Shown piece after piece: positions 36,199-45,149 of a DNA stretch of 64,000 nucleotides (positions are counted from its first letter, which is position 1; each line of letters opens with the position of its first letter). The stretch lies in the NCBI RefSeq assembly GCF_012844455.2, contig NZ_JABBCQ020000004.1:240979-304978 (forward strand), given 5' to 3'. The stretch comes from Comamonas suwonensis. Lineage in GTDB: Bacteria > Pseudomonadota > Gammaproteobacteria > Burkholderiales > Burkholderiaceae_C. The notes under the pieces were generated by a model. That model did not search any database. It was not told where the DNA came from and worked only from the letters and a program-made list of their open reading frames with translations. The position numbers and the translations under genes were made by a program.

Positions 36199-37422
36199 TT
36201 ACTGGCCTTCCCAGCGCTTGAGCACCAGGGAAGCATTGGTGCCACCAAAACCAAAGCTGTTGGACAGCACGGTCTTCAGTTCGGCATCACGGGTCTGAGT
36301 GACCAGAGGCATATCGCCCAGCAGCGGATCAGGGGTATCCACGTTCACGGAGCCGGCGATAAAGCCCTTGTTCATCATGATCAGGCAGTAAATGGCCTCC
36401 TGCACGCCGGTGGCGCCCAGCGAGTGACCGGTCAGCGACTTGGTGGACGAGAACGGAGGCACCTTGTCACCAAACAGCGCCCGCATGGCGCGCACTTCCT
36501 GCATATCGCCCACCGGGGTCGATGTACCGTGTGTGTTGATGTAGTCAATGGGTGCATCGATGGTTTCCATGGCTTGCTGCATGCAGGCAATGGCACCGTC
36601 ACCCGAAGGTGCGACCATGTCTTCACCGTCGCTGGTAGCACCGAAACCGACCACCTCAGCCAGAATGTTGGCACCACGCGCCAGGGCATGCTCCAGGCTT
36701 TCCAGCACCACAGCACCGCCGCCGCCCGCGATGACGAAACCGTCACGGTTGGCATCGTAGGCACGCGAAGCCTTCTCGGGCGATTCGTTGTTCTTGCTGG
36801 ACATGGCTCCCATGCCATCAAACAGCAGGGACATGCCCCAAGACAGCTCTTCGCCGCCGCCGGCAAACATCACATCCTGCATGCCCCAGGCGATCTGCTG
36901 CGCGGCCGCACCAATGCAGTGTGCCGAGGTAGAGCAAGCCGAGGTGATGGAATAGTTGATGCCCTTGACCTTGAAATTGGTTGCCAGGCAGGCGGACACG
37001 GTAGAGCTCATGCAACGCGTGACCTGATAGGGTCCGACACGGCGGATGCCCTTTTCACGCAGCGTATCAGCCGCTTCAATCTGGTTGGCTGGCGAGCCGC
37101 CGCCAGAGCCCATGATCAGGCCAGTACGGGGATGGCTCACCTGCTCAGGCGTCAGGCCCGCTTGCTTGATGGCGTCTTCCAGAGCGATCTGCGAGTATGC
37201 TGCAGCATCGCCCATGAAGCGCAATTGCTTGCGGTCAATGCGTGCTTCGATATCGATTTCAGGGATACCGGCCACCTGCGAGCGCATGCCCAGCTCGGTG
37301 AACTTCGGCATGGCCTTGATACCGGTGCGGCCTTCGCGCAGCGAGGTCTCCACCGTTGCCAGGTCATTACCAATGCACGAGACAATGCCCGCGCCGGTGA
37401 TCACTACCCGCTTCTTGCTCAT
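36199..37422 (-). CDS. fabB: 3-oxoacyl-ACP synthase I
   Basis: This 407-residue condensing enzyme begins [18 protein letters not shown]. The active-site Cys lies in [17 protein letters not shown], with His in [12 protein letters not shown] and [11 protein letters not shown], and the C-terminal [14 protein letters not shown]. Sequence style and linkage to fabA mark FabB rather than FabF. It elongates cis-3-decenoyl-ACP in unsaturated fatty-acid synthesis. The ATG overlaps the fabA stop (ATGA), so the two are translationally coupled. Confidence 0.96.
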   Translation of the reverse strand: MSKKRVVITGAGIVSCIGNDLATVETSLREGRTGIKAMPKFTELGMRSQVAGIPEIDIEARIDRKQLRFMGDAAAYSQIALEDAIKQAGLTPEQVSHPRTGLIMGSGGGSPANQIEAADTLREKGIRRVGPYQVTRCMSSTVSACLATNFKVKGINYSITSACSTSAHCIGAAAQQIAWGMQDVMFAGGGEELSWGMSLLFDGMGAMSSKNNESPEKASRAYDANRDGFVIAGGGGAVVLESLEHALARGANILAEVVGFGATSDGEDMVAPSGDGAIACMQQAMETIDAPIDYINTHGTSTPVGDMQEVRAMRALFGDKVPPFSSTKSLTGHSLGATGVQEAIYCLIMMNKGFIAGSVNVDTPDPLLGDMPLVTQTRDAELKTVLSNSFGFGGTNASLVLKRWEGQ

Positions 37423-37943
37423 GCTGGCGTTCCCTTGGCACCGTCTTCACGCAGGAACAGACCCACGCGCAGATCATTGGCCACGTAGATTTCCTTGCCG
37501 TCAGCCAGCAGGCGTGCATCGCCAATGGCCATGTTCAGCTTGCGCTTGATGACGCGCTTGATATTGATTTCGTAGGTCACCAACTTGACGTCCGGGCCCA
37601 CTTCGCCGGTGAACTTGACTTCGCCCGCACCCAGAGCGCGGCCCTTGCCGGGCAGGCGCAGCCAGGTCAGGTAAAAGCCGATCAGCTGCCACATGGCATC
37701 CAAGCCCAGGCAACCGGGCATGACGGGATCGCCCTGGAAGTGGCATTTGAAGAACCACAGGTCGGGGTTCACATCCAGCTCGGCCACAATCTTTCCCAGA
37801 CCGTGCTCACCGCCGTCTTCATCAATATGCGTGATGCGATCGAACATCAGCATGGGAGGCAGGGGCAGACGTCCGCTATCAGCGCCAAACAGCTTGCCTT
37901 CGCCGGACGCGATCAATTGTTCGTAGGAAAAAGATTCAGCCAT
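37419..37943 (-). CDS. fabA: 3-hydroxydecanoyl-ACP dehydratase/isomerase
   Basis: This 174-residue hotdog enzyme has [15 protein letters not shown] and the catalytic region [24 protein letters not shown] (His in [11 protein letters not shown] and Asp in LDAM). It dehydrates 3-hydroxydecanoyl-ACP and isomerises the trans-2 to the cis-3 bond, the branch point to unsaturated fatty acids. It is the first gene of the fabA-fabB pair. Confidence 0.97.
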   Translation of the reverse strand: MAESFSYEQLIASGEGKLFGADSGRLPLPPMLMFDRITHIDEDGGEHGLGKIVAELDVNPDLWFFKCHFQGDPVMPGCLGLDAMWQLIGFYLTWLRLPGKGRALGAGEVKFTGEVGPDVKLVTYEINIKRVIKRKLNMAIGDARLLADGKEIYVANDLRVGLFLREDGAKGTPA

Positions 37944-38161
37944 TCTTTCAATTGCTCCACGGCAGCCTGTGCAAGCTACCCGTTACTCTATATTTGGGTG
38001 GGTGGGTCTACGCCCACACGGGCGCACATAACCCGGCATTATCAAGGCTGCCGCCATACCCGAGACAAAATACCCGTTATCTGGATCGAAACTCTGCCAC
38101 AAATACGGCAAGGCCTGATGACAGAAGTGCTTATCCCACATGGGGAACTCCCCCATGGAAT

Positions 38162-39802
38162 TCAATCTTCTGCGCTTCGATTCCTGCGCCACGCAAAGCC
38201 ACAGACCGCCAGACACAGCAGCGTCAAAGGCAGCAGCCCCAGCGCATGTACCCAGCGCGCATAAGGCGTCAGAGTGTCTCGCCCCTGCACCTCGCCTTGC
38301 AGCACCGCCCGGTCAAAGGGTGCCAGCGCGCTGACAACCTCGGCCTTGTGGTTGATGATCACGGTGGCCCCTGTATTGGTGGCGCGCAGCATGGGGCGCT
38401 CAAACTCCAAAGAGCGCATGCGGCTGATAGACAGATGCTGGTCAATGGCCACCGAATCGCCAAACCAGCCAATATTGCTCAGATTGACCATCACTGTGGG
38501 GGCCGTGGCGGCATTGCCAAAGTGCGCTGCCAGCTCTTCGCCAAACAAGTCTTCGTAACAAATATTGGGAGACAAACGTTCGCCCGCCCAGTTCATGGAT
38601 GGCTGACCCAAAGCGCCGCGATTGAAGTCGCCCAGCGGAATGTTCATCAACTCAGTAAACCAGCGGAACATGGGTGGAATGAACTCGCCAAACGGCACCA
38701 GATGGTGCTTGTCGTACTGATAAGGCTGGGCCTGCCCGGGCAGCCAGCCTTCCACCGTATTCGTAAAGCCCTTGTCCCAGTCACCTAGCGGAATACCCAC
38801 CAGCGCGGCCTGTTGGGAGTTTTTACCCACAAACGGCTGGCGCACAAAGTCCATATAGTCTGCGGGCAGTTGCTGGGGCAGCAGCGGGATAGCCGTTTCA
38901 GGCGCTACCACCAGCTGAGCCTTGGCGTCATGCAGCTGCTGGGCATACCAGCGCAGCGCATCCACCACACCAGAGCCCATTTCAAATTTTTCGTCTTGTG
39001 GAATATTGCCCTGCAGCAATGCCACGCTCATGCCAGGCTGCGGACTGGGGGCATCAACGGCGTCATTGCGCAGCCACCACAGGCCGCCCAAGGCGAGAGA
39101 CAGGGCTGCAACACTTGCCGCTGCAGGCTTGAGCTGTAGCACGCGCTGCTGCGTCTGCCAGCGCCAGAGCAGCATGGCCAGCCAGGCCGCAATCCAGGCA
39201 GCCACAAAACCGGTGCCGTAAACACCCACCCAGCGCGGCAGCGCGGCCAACGGACCTTCTACATGGGCGTAACCGCCAGCCCCCCAGGGAAAGCCTGTCC
39301 ACAGCCAGCCACGCGCCAACTCGGCCAGCGTCCACAAGGCAGCAAAAATCATAGCTGTCAGTGCATGCTGTGTATGAAATAGGCGCTTAAATAACCAAGA
39401 AAAAATGGCGTAATAACACCCCAAAAACGCAGCCAGAGCCAGCACCGCAGCCACAGCCAGCGGTGCTGCCAGACCACCGTAGGTGTGCATGGAGATAAAC
39501 AACCACCAGAAAGTAGCGGCCAGCCATGCCGTACCAAACAGCCACGCCCTGCCTGCGGCCTGCCTTGCAGTGCCCGCCGCCAGCAATGCATGAACCAGCA
39601 CGGCCAGCGACAGAATCTGCAGCCACCACAGAGGGCGACCATAGCCGCCCACCAGCGTCAGAAGCCCATCGCCCTGCCCGCGCGCCCAGGGCCAGGCCAG
39701 AGAAAAGGCCTGCAAGCCGCCCGCGACCAGCATCAAAAGCCCGCTCATCCAGCCCTGGGGCTTGGCGTCGAGGGTCTTAGCAATGGAAGCGGTGGTGGTC
39801 AT
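38162..39802 (-). CDS. lnt: Apolipoprotein N-acyltransferase
   Basis: This 546-residue inner-membrane enzyme has about six N-terminal transmembrane helices (to about residue 230) and a periplasmic nitrilase-type domain. The catalytic region shows VVAPETAIPLLP (Glu), KHHLVPFGEFIP (Lys) and NICYEDLFGEEL (Cys). It adds the third acyl chain to lipoproteins. It follows corC on the same strand, a conserved pairing. Residues near FKRLFHTQHALTAMIF are encoded by a segment resembling one of the small repeats of this window. Confidence 0.95.
   Translation of the reverse strand: MTTTASIAKTLDAKPQGWMSGLLMLVAGGLQAFSLAWPWARGQGDGLLTLVGGYGRPLWWLQILSLAVLVHALLAAGTARQAAGRAWLFGTAWLAATFWWLFISMHTYGGLAAPLAVAAVLALAAFLGCYYAIFSWLFKRLFHTQHALTAMIFAALWTLAELARGWLWTGFPWGAGGYAHVEGPLAALPRWVGVYGTGFVAAWIAAWLAMLLWRWQTQQRVLQLKPAAASVAALSLALGGLWWLRNDAVDAPSPQPGMSVALLQGNIPQDEKFEMGSGVVDALRWYAQQLHDAKAQLVVAPETAIPLLPQQLPADYMDFVRQPFVGKNSQQAALVGIPLGDWDKGFTNTVEGWLPGQAQPYQYDKHHLVPFGEFIPPMFRWFTELMNIPLGDFNRGALGQPSMNWAGERLSPNICYEDLFGEELAAHFGNAATAPTVMVNLSNIGWFGDSVAIDQHLSISRMRSLEFERPMLRATNTGATVIINHKAEVVSALAPFDRAVLQGEVQGRDTLTPYARWVHALGLLPLTLLCLAVCGFAWRRNRSAED
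39343..39400. repeat. Repeat-like segment inside lnt
   Basis: AAAAATCATAGCTGTCAGTGC followed by TAGGCGCTT is AT-rich against its GC-rich surroundings and resembles the dispersed repeat. It stays in frame within the membrane domain of Lnt. Confidence 0.4.
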
Positions 39803-39821
39803 AAGAATAGACAGGCTCTAA

Positions 39822-39850
39822 CAAAAACACCCAACCGGGTGGCTGGGTGT
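39822..39850 (-). terminator. Hairpin terminator between corC and lnt
   Basis: The stem ACACCCA / TGGGTGT (39827-39833 with 39844-39850) is followed on the - strand by TTTTTG. It lies between the two genes, so transcription into lnt may be attenuated. Confidence 0.7.
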
Positions 39851-39868
39851 GTTCAAGGATAAGGGATA

Positions 39869-40750
39869 TCAGTTCTTCACCAGACTGTCTGGCGATGGAT
39901 CGCGCACGACCTTGAACCAGCGCACCGCGCCGCCCTTGGTGTGAAGCACGGTGAACTCCAGCCCGCCCAGATGAATCTGCTCTCCGCGCTTGGGCACATG
40001 GCCGACTTCATGGGCAATCAGGCCGCCAATGGTGTCGAAATGCTCATGAGGGTCGCTGGCCTGCAGCGTGGTCTCGAATTCCTCGCTCACATGCTCGACG
40101 CTTGCATCGCCCGCCACGCGGTAACTGTTGTCAGCCAAAGCAAAGATGTCGCCCTCATCCTCGGGGATGTCGAACTCGTCTTCGATCTCGCCCACGATTT
40201 CTTCCAGCACGTCTTCAATCGTCACCAAGCCCGCCACGCGGCCAAATTCGTCGATGACGATGGCCAGATGGTTTCGGTTGGCGCGAAACTCGCGCAGCAA
40301 ATCGTTGAGCCCCTTGCTCTCGGGCACAAACACGGCGTGGCGCACCAGAGCGCGGATATTCAGGGTCGGAGAGCGCTGCAGCTTGAGCAAATCCTTGGCC
40401 AGGAGAATGCCAATGATGTTCTCGCGCTCGCCTTGATACACCGGAAAACGCGAGTGGGCCGTGGTGATGACCTGGTGCAGGATTTCTTCAAACGGCGCGT
40501 CAATATTGACGAGATCCATGCGTGGCGCAGCCACCATGACCTCGCCGGCGCTCATATCGGCCATGCGAATCACGCGTTCCAGCATGACGCGGGACTCGGT
40601 GCCGATGACCTGGTTGTCTTCGGCCTCAGCCAGGGTTTCGATCAGTTCATCGGTTGATTCCGGAGCCGGATGGATGAACTCAGCCACCTTTTGCAGGAAG
40701 CTTCGCTTGTCTTCCCTCTCAGGAAGTCGCGAATGATGGGGGTCAGACAC
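39869..40750 (-). CDS. corC: CorC/HlyC-type CBS-domain protein
   Basis: This 293-residue soluble protein has no N-terminal membrane domain. It carries two CBS domains (RVMLERVIRMADMSAGEVMVAAPRMDLVNI and AVFVPESKGLNDLLREFRANRNHLAIVIDEFGRVAGLVTIEDVLEEIVGEI) and a C-terminal CorC_HlyC transporter-associated domain. Homologues (YbeX/CorC) are linked to magnesium/cobalt efflux and ribosome metabolism. The start codon is GTG at 40750. The neighbouring lnt gene is a typical partner. Confidence 0.92.
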   Translation of the reverse strand: MSDPHHSRLPEREDKRSFLQKVAEFIHPAPESTDELIETLAEAEDNQVIGTESRVMLERVIRMADMSAGEVMVAAPRMDLVNIDAPFEEILHQVITTAHSRFPVYQGERENIIGILLAKDLLKLQRSPTLNIRALVRHAVFVPESKGLNDLLREFRANRNHLAIVIDEFGRVAGLVTIEDVLEEIVGEIEDEFDIPEDEGDIFALADNSYRVAGDASVEHVSEEFETTLQASDPHEHFDTIGGLIAHEVGHVPKRGEQIHLGGLEFTVLHTKGGAVRWFKVVRDPSPDSLVKN

Positions 40751-40873
40751 TGTCTTGGAGTGCAGGACGTGCGGTAGTCAAACAAGCTACCAAGAATAAC
40801 GGATTGTGATGACAACAAGCTTGCGACGGCACAAAAGCCATGCCCCAATATTCCAGTCGGCGCAGTTTTATCA

Positions 40874-40935
40874 CTTTTTTGATAGCTGCTTACGCTTTTC
40901 TGGATTGGGCTTGAGGCATTTCAGCCTTCAAAACT
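40874..40935. repeat. Dispersed small repeat upstream of corC
   Basis: TTTTTTGATAGCTGCTTACGC, then GGGCTTGAGGC, in the 236-bp gap between corC and the GNAT gene. It is the best match to the family consensus among the copies here. Nothing else was recognised in this gap. Confidence 0.55.
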
Positions 40936-40986
40936 CGAACACTGCTGCAGATTTTCGGTGCAATCGACATCAGGTGCCGAGGCGAC

Positions 40987-41709
40987 TTACTCGCCCGACT
41001 TGTGGCGGCCTTCCTGCACACCCTTGCGCACTTCCTGCACGCCGGCCAGAAAGCTCCAGAAGTTGACGGCCTGTTTTTTGAGCTGGTAGTCCATCTCGCC
41101 CAAATGCTCGGTCACCAGCTCGCTCACATGGGTCTCGAAGTTGGCAGGCGGCAGCTCCAGATAGGCTTCGGCTTCCGAGCCTTCACGCTTGACGGTCGCG
41201 CCTGCATTGCGTGCGATCTTAAGCATGGCCGTGTTCTCGGACAGCGCATGAATAAACATCATGCTCACATTCTTGCTGCGTGCATGCAGCACGGCACGGT
41301 CAAACAGACGCGCGCCCAGCCCCTTGCCGCGTGCCGTCTTGAGCACGGAAACACCGAATTCAGCGCATTTCTCGTACTCCGGGTGACCCGCAAACGCCAA
41401 GTGGGCCATGGCGATCAACTCCAGGCGGCGGTTGAAGATACCGAAGATATCGTCGCGCTCAAAGTCCAACTGCTCCACATAGCGCGCCACCTGCTCATCG
41501 TTGGCCGCATAGCCAAAGCGCAGATAGCGGTCCCGCGCATCGAGCTTGAGCAGGTGCTTGGTAATGCGATCGCGGTGGCGCGGGCTCAACGAGCGAATCG
41601 GCACCAAGGACGGCGAGCGACGCTCGGCGCTATGGGACTTACCCATGACGCGCAGCCAGCCGGAGCTGGCCTGCCAGGGCGATTTCAACCAGTCTTTGGG
41701 GAGGTTCAT
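40987..41709 (-). CDS. GNAT-family N-acetyltransferase
   Basis: This 240-residue protein has a GNAT fold: VPIRSLSPRHRDRITKHLLKLDARDRYLRFGYAA, then ELIAMAHLAFAG, acetyl-CoA motif EFGVSVLKTARGKGLGARLFDRAVLHAR and ALSENTAMLKIARNAGA. It is cytoplasmic and the substrate is unknown. About 30 N-terminal residues and the basic tail are extra to the fold. It stands alone, with short gaps on both sides. Confidence 0.85.
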   Translation of the reverse strand: MNLPKDWLKSPWQASSGWLRVMGKSHSAERRSPSLVPIRSLSPRHRDRITKHLLKLDARDRYLRFGYAANDEQVARYVEQLDFERDDIFGIFNRRLELIAMAHLAFAGHPEYEKCAEFGVSVLKTARGKGLGARLFDRAVLHARSKNVSMMFIHALSENTAMLKIARNAGATVKREGSEAEAYLELPPANFETHVSELVTEHLGEMDYQLKKQAVNFWSFLAGVQEVRKGVQEGRHKSGE

Positions 41710-41858
41710 GGCATGAAATATAGGTAAAAACCCGAATCATCACAAGCTCCATATTGCATCGCAACAATCTTGTAAGGATTTTGCGTTAATTCAACACCTT
41801 AGCGCCATTTTTTGGCTAGCCCATGGTCCGTATGAAGGACGCCACCTCTTCTTGCACT

Positions 41859-42341
41859 CTACAGGGGAACCGCCGTTGTGACCTTGACTCTGTCCATCAC
41901 AAAGCTGGTCTTGCAATCTTGCACGCTGGGATGCTTGAGCAGGGTATCCATGATGAAACGGCTGTAATGCTGCATGTCGGCCACCACCACGCGCAGCAAA
42001 TAGTCCATCTCACCGGTCAGGGACACGCACTCCACCACCTCGGGCCAGGTCTGCACGCTGGCGCGAAACAGATCCATGGGGTTGCGCTTGCTGGTTTCGG
42101 TGTACTTTTCCAAGCGCACGTTGATGTAAGCCGTCAAGCCCAGGCCCACACTTTCGGGCTGCACCAGTGCGACATAGCGGTCGATAACGCCGTTTTCTTC
42201 GAGGCGTTTAACCCGGCGCAGCACGGCGCTGGGGGACAGGCCGACCTGCTCGCCGATAACGTCATAAGTTTCTCGGCCATTGGCCTGCAATCGGCGCAAA
42301 ATCGCCTTGTCCAGTTTGTCGATGGTGTGCGTAGGGCTCAT
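41859..42341 (-). CDS. Lrp/AsnC-family transcriptional regulator
   Basis: This 160-residue protein has an N-terminal helix-turn-helix (LDKAILRRLQANGRETYDVIG then LSPSAVLRRVKRLEENGVI) and a C-terminal RAM ligand domain (VVECVSLTGEMDYLLRVVVADMQHYSRFI). It is transcribed away from hppD across a 219-bp gap that contains three TGCATGAA half-sites. Lrp-type regulators of 4-hydroxyphenylpyruvate dioxygenase are known, and the arrangement suggests that it controls hppD in response to an aromatic amino acid. Confidence 0.92.
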   Translation of the reverse strand: MSPTHTIDKLDKAILRRLQANGRETYDVIGEQVGLSPSAVLRRVKRLEENGVIDRYVALVQPESVGLGLTAYINVRLEKYTETSKRNPMDLFRASVQTWPEVVECVSLTGEMDYLLRVVVADMQHYSRFIMDTLLKHPSVQDCKTSFVMDRVKVTTAVPL

Positions 42342-42404
42342 GGCGGCAGATTATAAAAATATCGCAGTTTTTGTTCGGGGTTAACCCGCAATATCCACTT
42401 AAAT

Positions 42405-42475
42405 TGCATGAAATCAATATTTCTCGCAATTTTCATGCATTCAAGTGGTGGCGACTACCGTATTTTTGCATGAAG
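42405..42475. promoter_or_regulatory. Candidate operator: three TGCATGAA half-sites between lrp-type gene and hppD
   Basis: Perfect 9-bp inverted arms TGCATGAAA (42405-42413) and TTTCATGCA (42431-42439) are separated by 17 bp. A third direct copy, TGCATGAAG, is at 42467-42475. A separate 10-bp palindrome GGGTTAACCC lies at 42378-42387. The spacing suits a multimeric Lrp-type regulator. Confidence 0.55.
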
Positions 42476-42560
42476 GCTGTTCATGCTCTGCCCTACAGTG
42501 AATCCATCCTTCGACACCTGTTCTTCATGTGTTGACCCCCTATCGGATGGAGACCCCGCC

Positions 42561-43682
42561 ATGAACGCAGCCCTGCCACAAAGCACCCCCAGCAACTTCC
42601 AGACCTGGGACAACCCCATGGGTACGGACGGTTTCGAGTTCGTCGAATATGCCGCCCCCGATCCCGTTGCGATGGGCGCTCTGTTCGAGCGCATGGGCTT
42701 TACTGCCATCGCCAAGCACCGCCGCAAGAATGTGACGCTGTACCGCCAGGGCGAGATCAACTTCATCATCAACGCCGAGCCTGACAGCTTTGCCCAGCGC
42801 TTTGCCCGGCTGCACGGCCCCAGCGTCTGCGCCATTGCCATTCGTGTTGACGATGCCAAGTTTGCCTATGAGCGCGCCACCTCGCTGGGGGCCTGGGGCT
42901 ATGCCCAACAGGCCGCCCCAGGCGAGCTGAACATTCCCGCCATCAAAGGCGTTGGCGACTCGCTGATCTATTTCATCGACAAATGGCGCGGCAAGAACGG
43001 CGCCAAGGACGGCGACCTGGGCAACATCAGCTTTTTTGACGTGGACTTTGAGCCCCTGCCCGGTGCCGACTTGCATCCTGAAGGCCTGGGCCTGACCTAC
43101 ATCGACCACCTGACCAACAACGTCTACCGGGGCCGCATGAGCGGACTGGCCGATTTCTACGAGCGCATCTTCAACTTCCGCGAAATTCGCTACTTCGATA
43201 TTGAAGGCCTGTCCACGGGCGTCAAGAGCAAGGCCATGACCAGCCCCTGCGGCAAGATTCGCATACCCATCAACGAAGAAGGCAATGACAAGGCCGGCCA
43301 GATTCAGGAATATCTGGACATGTACCACGGCGAGGGTTTTCAGCACATCGCGCTGGGCTCCACCAATCTGTACGACACGGTAGATGGCCTGCAGATGAAC
43401 GGCATCAAGCTGCTCAACACCAGCGAGACCTATTACGAGCTGCTGCCCAAGCGCATCCCCAATCTGCAAGAACCTGTGCCCGAGCTGATGGCGCGCAATA
43501 TTCTGGTGGATGGCGCACAGGGCGAGTTGCTGCTGCAAATCTTCAGCGAGAACCAACTGGGGCCCATCTTCTTCGAGTTCATCCAGCGCAAGGGCAATAG
43601 CGGCTTTGGCGAAGGTAACTTCAAGGCGCTGTTCGAGACCATGGAGCTCGACCAGATGCGCCGCGGCGTGCTCAAGAGCTGA
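42561..43682 (+). CDS. hppD: 4-hydroxyphenylpyruvate dioxygenase
   Basis: This 373-residue enzyme has two vicinal-oxygen-chelate halves. Iron ligands are visible as His in YIDHLTNNVYRG, His in EGFQHIALGS and Glu in ELLLQIFSEN. It converts 4-hydroxyphenylpyruvate to homogentisate in tyrosine breakdown. I use the ATG at 42561 (MNAALPQSTPSNFQTWDNPMG); an upstream ATG adds 26 residues without similarity. phhA, encoding the preceding pathway enzyme, lies 2.5 kb downstream. Confidence 0.96.
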   Translation: MNAALPQSTPSNFQTWDNPMGTDGFEFVEYAAPDPVAMGALFERMGFTAIAKHRRKNVTLYRQGEINFIINAEPDSFAQRFARLHGPSVCAIAIRVDDAKFAYERATSLGAWGYAQQAAPGELNIPAIKGVGDSLIYFIDKWRGKNGAKDGDLGNISFFDVDFEPLPGADLHPEGLGLTYIDHLTNNVYRGRMSGLADFYERIFNFREIRYFDIEGLSTGVKSKAMTSPCGKIRIPINEEGNDKAGQIQEYLDMYHGEGFQHIALGSTNLYDTVDGLQMNGIKLLNTSETYYELLPKRIPNLQEPVPELMARNILVDGAQGELLLQIFSENQLGPIFFEFIQRKGNSGFGEGNFKALFETMELDQMRRGVLKS

Positions 43683-43986
43683 GCCCGCCACGGCCATCAC
43701 ACCGGCAATACAGCCATGTTCAGCATCCACCCCAGCTCTTCTGCCTGCGCCAGCCGCCCTGCAGCAGACTGGGGCGAGGTGCTGTTGCCCGGTCGCCACC
43801 AACGATCAAACGGACCATATCCGCTACATTTTTCATATCTATACTTTTACAAATGCTGCATCGCCGCATTTGTGGTCAAACCACAGGTGACACCGGCCCG
43901 CTGCAGCGCTGATCAACGCCCTGAAAGCCAACGTGCCGCACCCTCATCCACCCGCCACTGCCTCACAAGCCTGCAGAGCGACGGGA
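43683..43986. other. 304-bp intergenic region after hppD
   Basis: No gene is supported. It contains a perfect hairpin TGTGGT-CAA-ACCACA (43871-43885) about 100 bp before the TctC-like gene, which could be an operator or leader structure. An AT-rich patch at 43830-43850 could hold a promoter. Confidence 0.4.
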
Positions 43987-45018
43987 ATGGAGTTGCCTGC
44001 TGCAGCAACCAGTGTTTCAAGACGCCAGGCCCTCAGGCTGGCCGCTACGACCGCTACATCTTTAGTAGCTTCCAGTGCTTTAGCCGCCGGGGTGCATGGG
44101 GAATTTCCCTCAAACACCAGCCGCCGCAAGAGCGAGCTGTCTCTGGTCGTTCCCTACGCAGCAGGTGGACCTCTCGATCGCTCAGCGCGCAAGCTGGCGG
44201 CGGAGACCACGACGCTGGGCTCCATTCAGGTGCTCAATGTGCTTGGCGACGGTGGGGCGAAGGGTGCCGCCATGGTGGCCAGAGCAGGGGCTCGCGAGCC
44301 CATGCTGCTGATGGGCGCGGTGGCCACCCATGCCGTCCTGCCTTGGCTCAACCCGCAACTGCCCTACGACCCGCTGCGCGATTTTCAGCCTCTCACCATG
44401 GTGGCGCGCATGCCTCATGTACTGGTCATGCGCGCCGATCTGGCCATGCAATGGCGCATCTACACGCCCGACGATTTGTTGCGCTTCATGAGCAAAACCA
44501 GGCAACCCCTGCGCTATGCCTCAGCGGGCAACGGCAGCATCGGCCATATTGCGGGCCAGCTATTTCAGGCACTCACCCGCGTGCCGCTGCAGCATCTGCC
44601 GTTTTCCGGAGCCAGTCCGGCGTTGTCGGCACTGCTAGACGGGTCAGCCGATCTGATGTTCGACAACATTGCCTCGGCGCTGATTCATCTGCGCGCCGGT
44701 CGCCTCAAGGCGATTGGCGTGACTGCGCGCTCACCGTTGGCCGTGCTGCCGCAAGTGCCCAGCCTGGAAGCCAGTGTGCCGGGACTGAGCCTGCCTACCT
44801 GGTTTGGCGTGTTTGCCACAGCCGGCATACCGGATGCACTGGCCAGGCGCTGGTCAGACGCTTTTGCACAGACGCTGCAAAGGCCCAAGGTGCAGGAATA
44901 CTTCGACGCCATGGGCGTGATTCGCGAGGACCTGCGCCTGCAGGACTTCGCCCGTTTTTTGCAGCAGGAGCACAGCTACTACGGCAAGGTTCTCAAGGCC
45001 CATCAGTTGATCCCCTGA
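43987..45018 (+). CDS. TctC/Bug-family periplasmic binding protein, Tat-type signal
   Basis: This protein of about 343 residues starts MELPAAATSVSRRQALRLAATTATSLVASSALAAG, a twin-arginine-like signal (SRRQAL) with AxA cleavage. The Bug fold is shown by LSLVVPYAAGGPLDRSARKLA, LLMGAVATHAVLPWLNPQLPYDPLRDF, YASAGNGSIGHIAGQLFQ and GLSLPTWFGVFATAGIPD. Such proteins bind organic acids or aromatic compounds in the periplasm. No TctA/TctB membrane genes are in the window. A GTG at 43933 is an alternative start. It is a tandem paralogue of the next gene. Confidence 0.87.
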   Translation: MELPAAATSVSRRQALRLAATTATSLVASSALAAGVHGEFPSNTSRRKSELSLVVPYAAGGPLDRSARKLAAETTTLGSIQVLNVLGDGGAKGAAMVARAGAREPMLLMGAVATHAVLPWLNPQLPYDPLRDFQPLTMVARMPHVLVMRADLAMQWRIYTPDDLLRFMSKTRQPLRYASAGNGSIGHIAGQLFQALTRVPLQHLPFSGASPALSALLDGSADLMFDNIASALIHLRAGRLKAIGVTARSPLAVLPQVPSLEASVPGLSLPTWFGVFATAGIPDALARRWSDAFAQTLQRPKVQEYFDAMGVIREDLRLQDFARFLQQEHSYYGKVLKAHQLIP

Positions 45019-45149
45019 CGCCGCAAGCCAAAGCGACGCAAGCCTTTACTGACGCGGCGGAATATATTCCGCCTGCAGGGATTTCGCTGTCCTCTGCGTT
45101 TCTATACTTCCGGAGGCCCTCGGTGGGGCTATTTTTCCCGGAAACCATT

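Noticed and set aside
42540..43802. 420-codon open frame opposite hppD
   Set aside because: Shadow of a clearly functional dioxygenase gene, with no family motifs.
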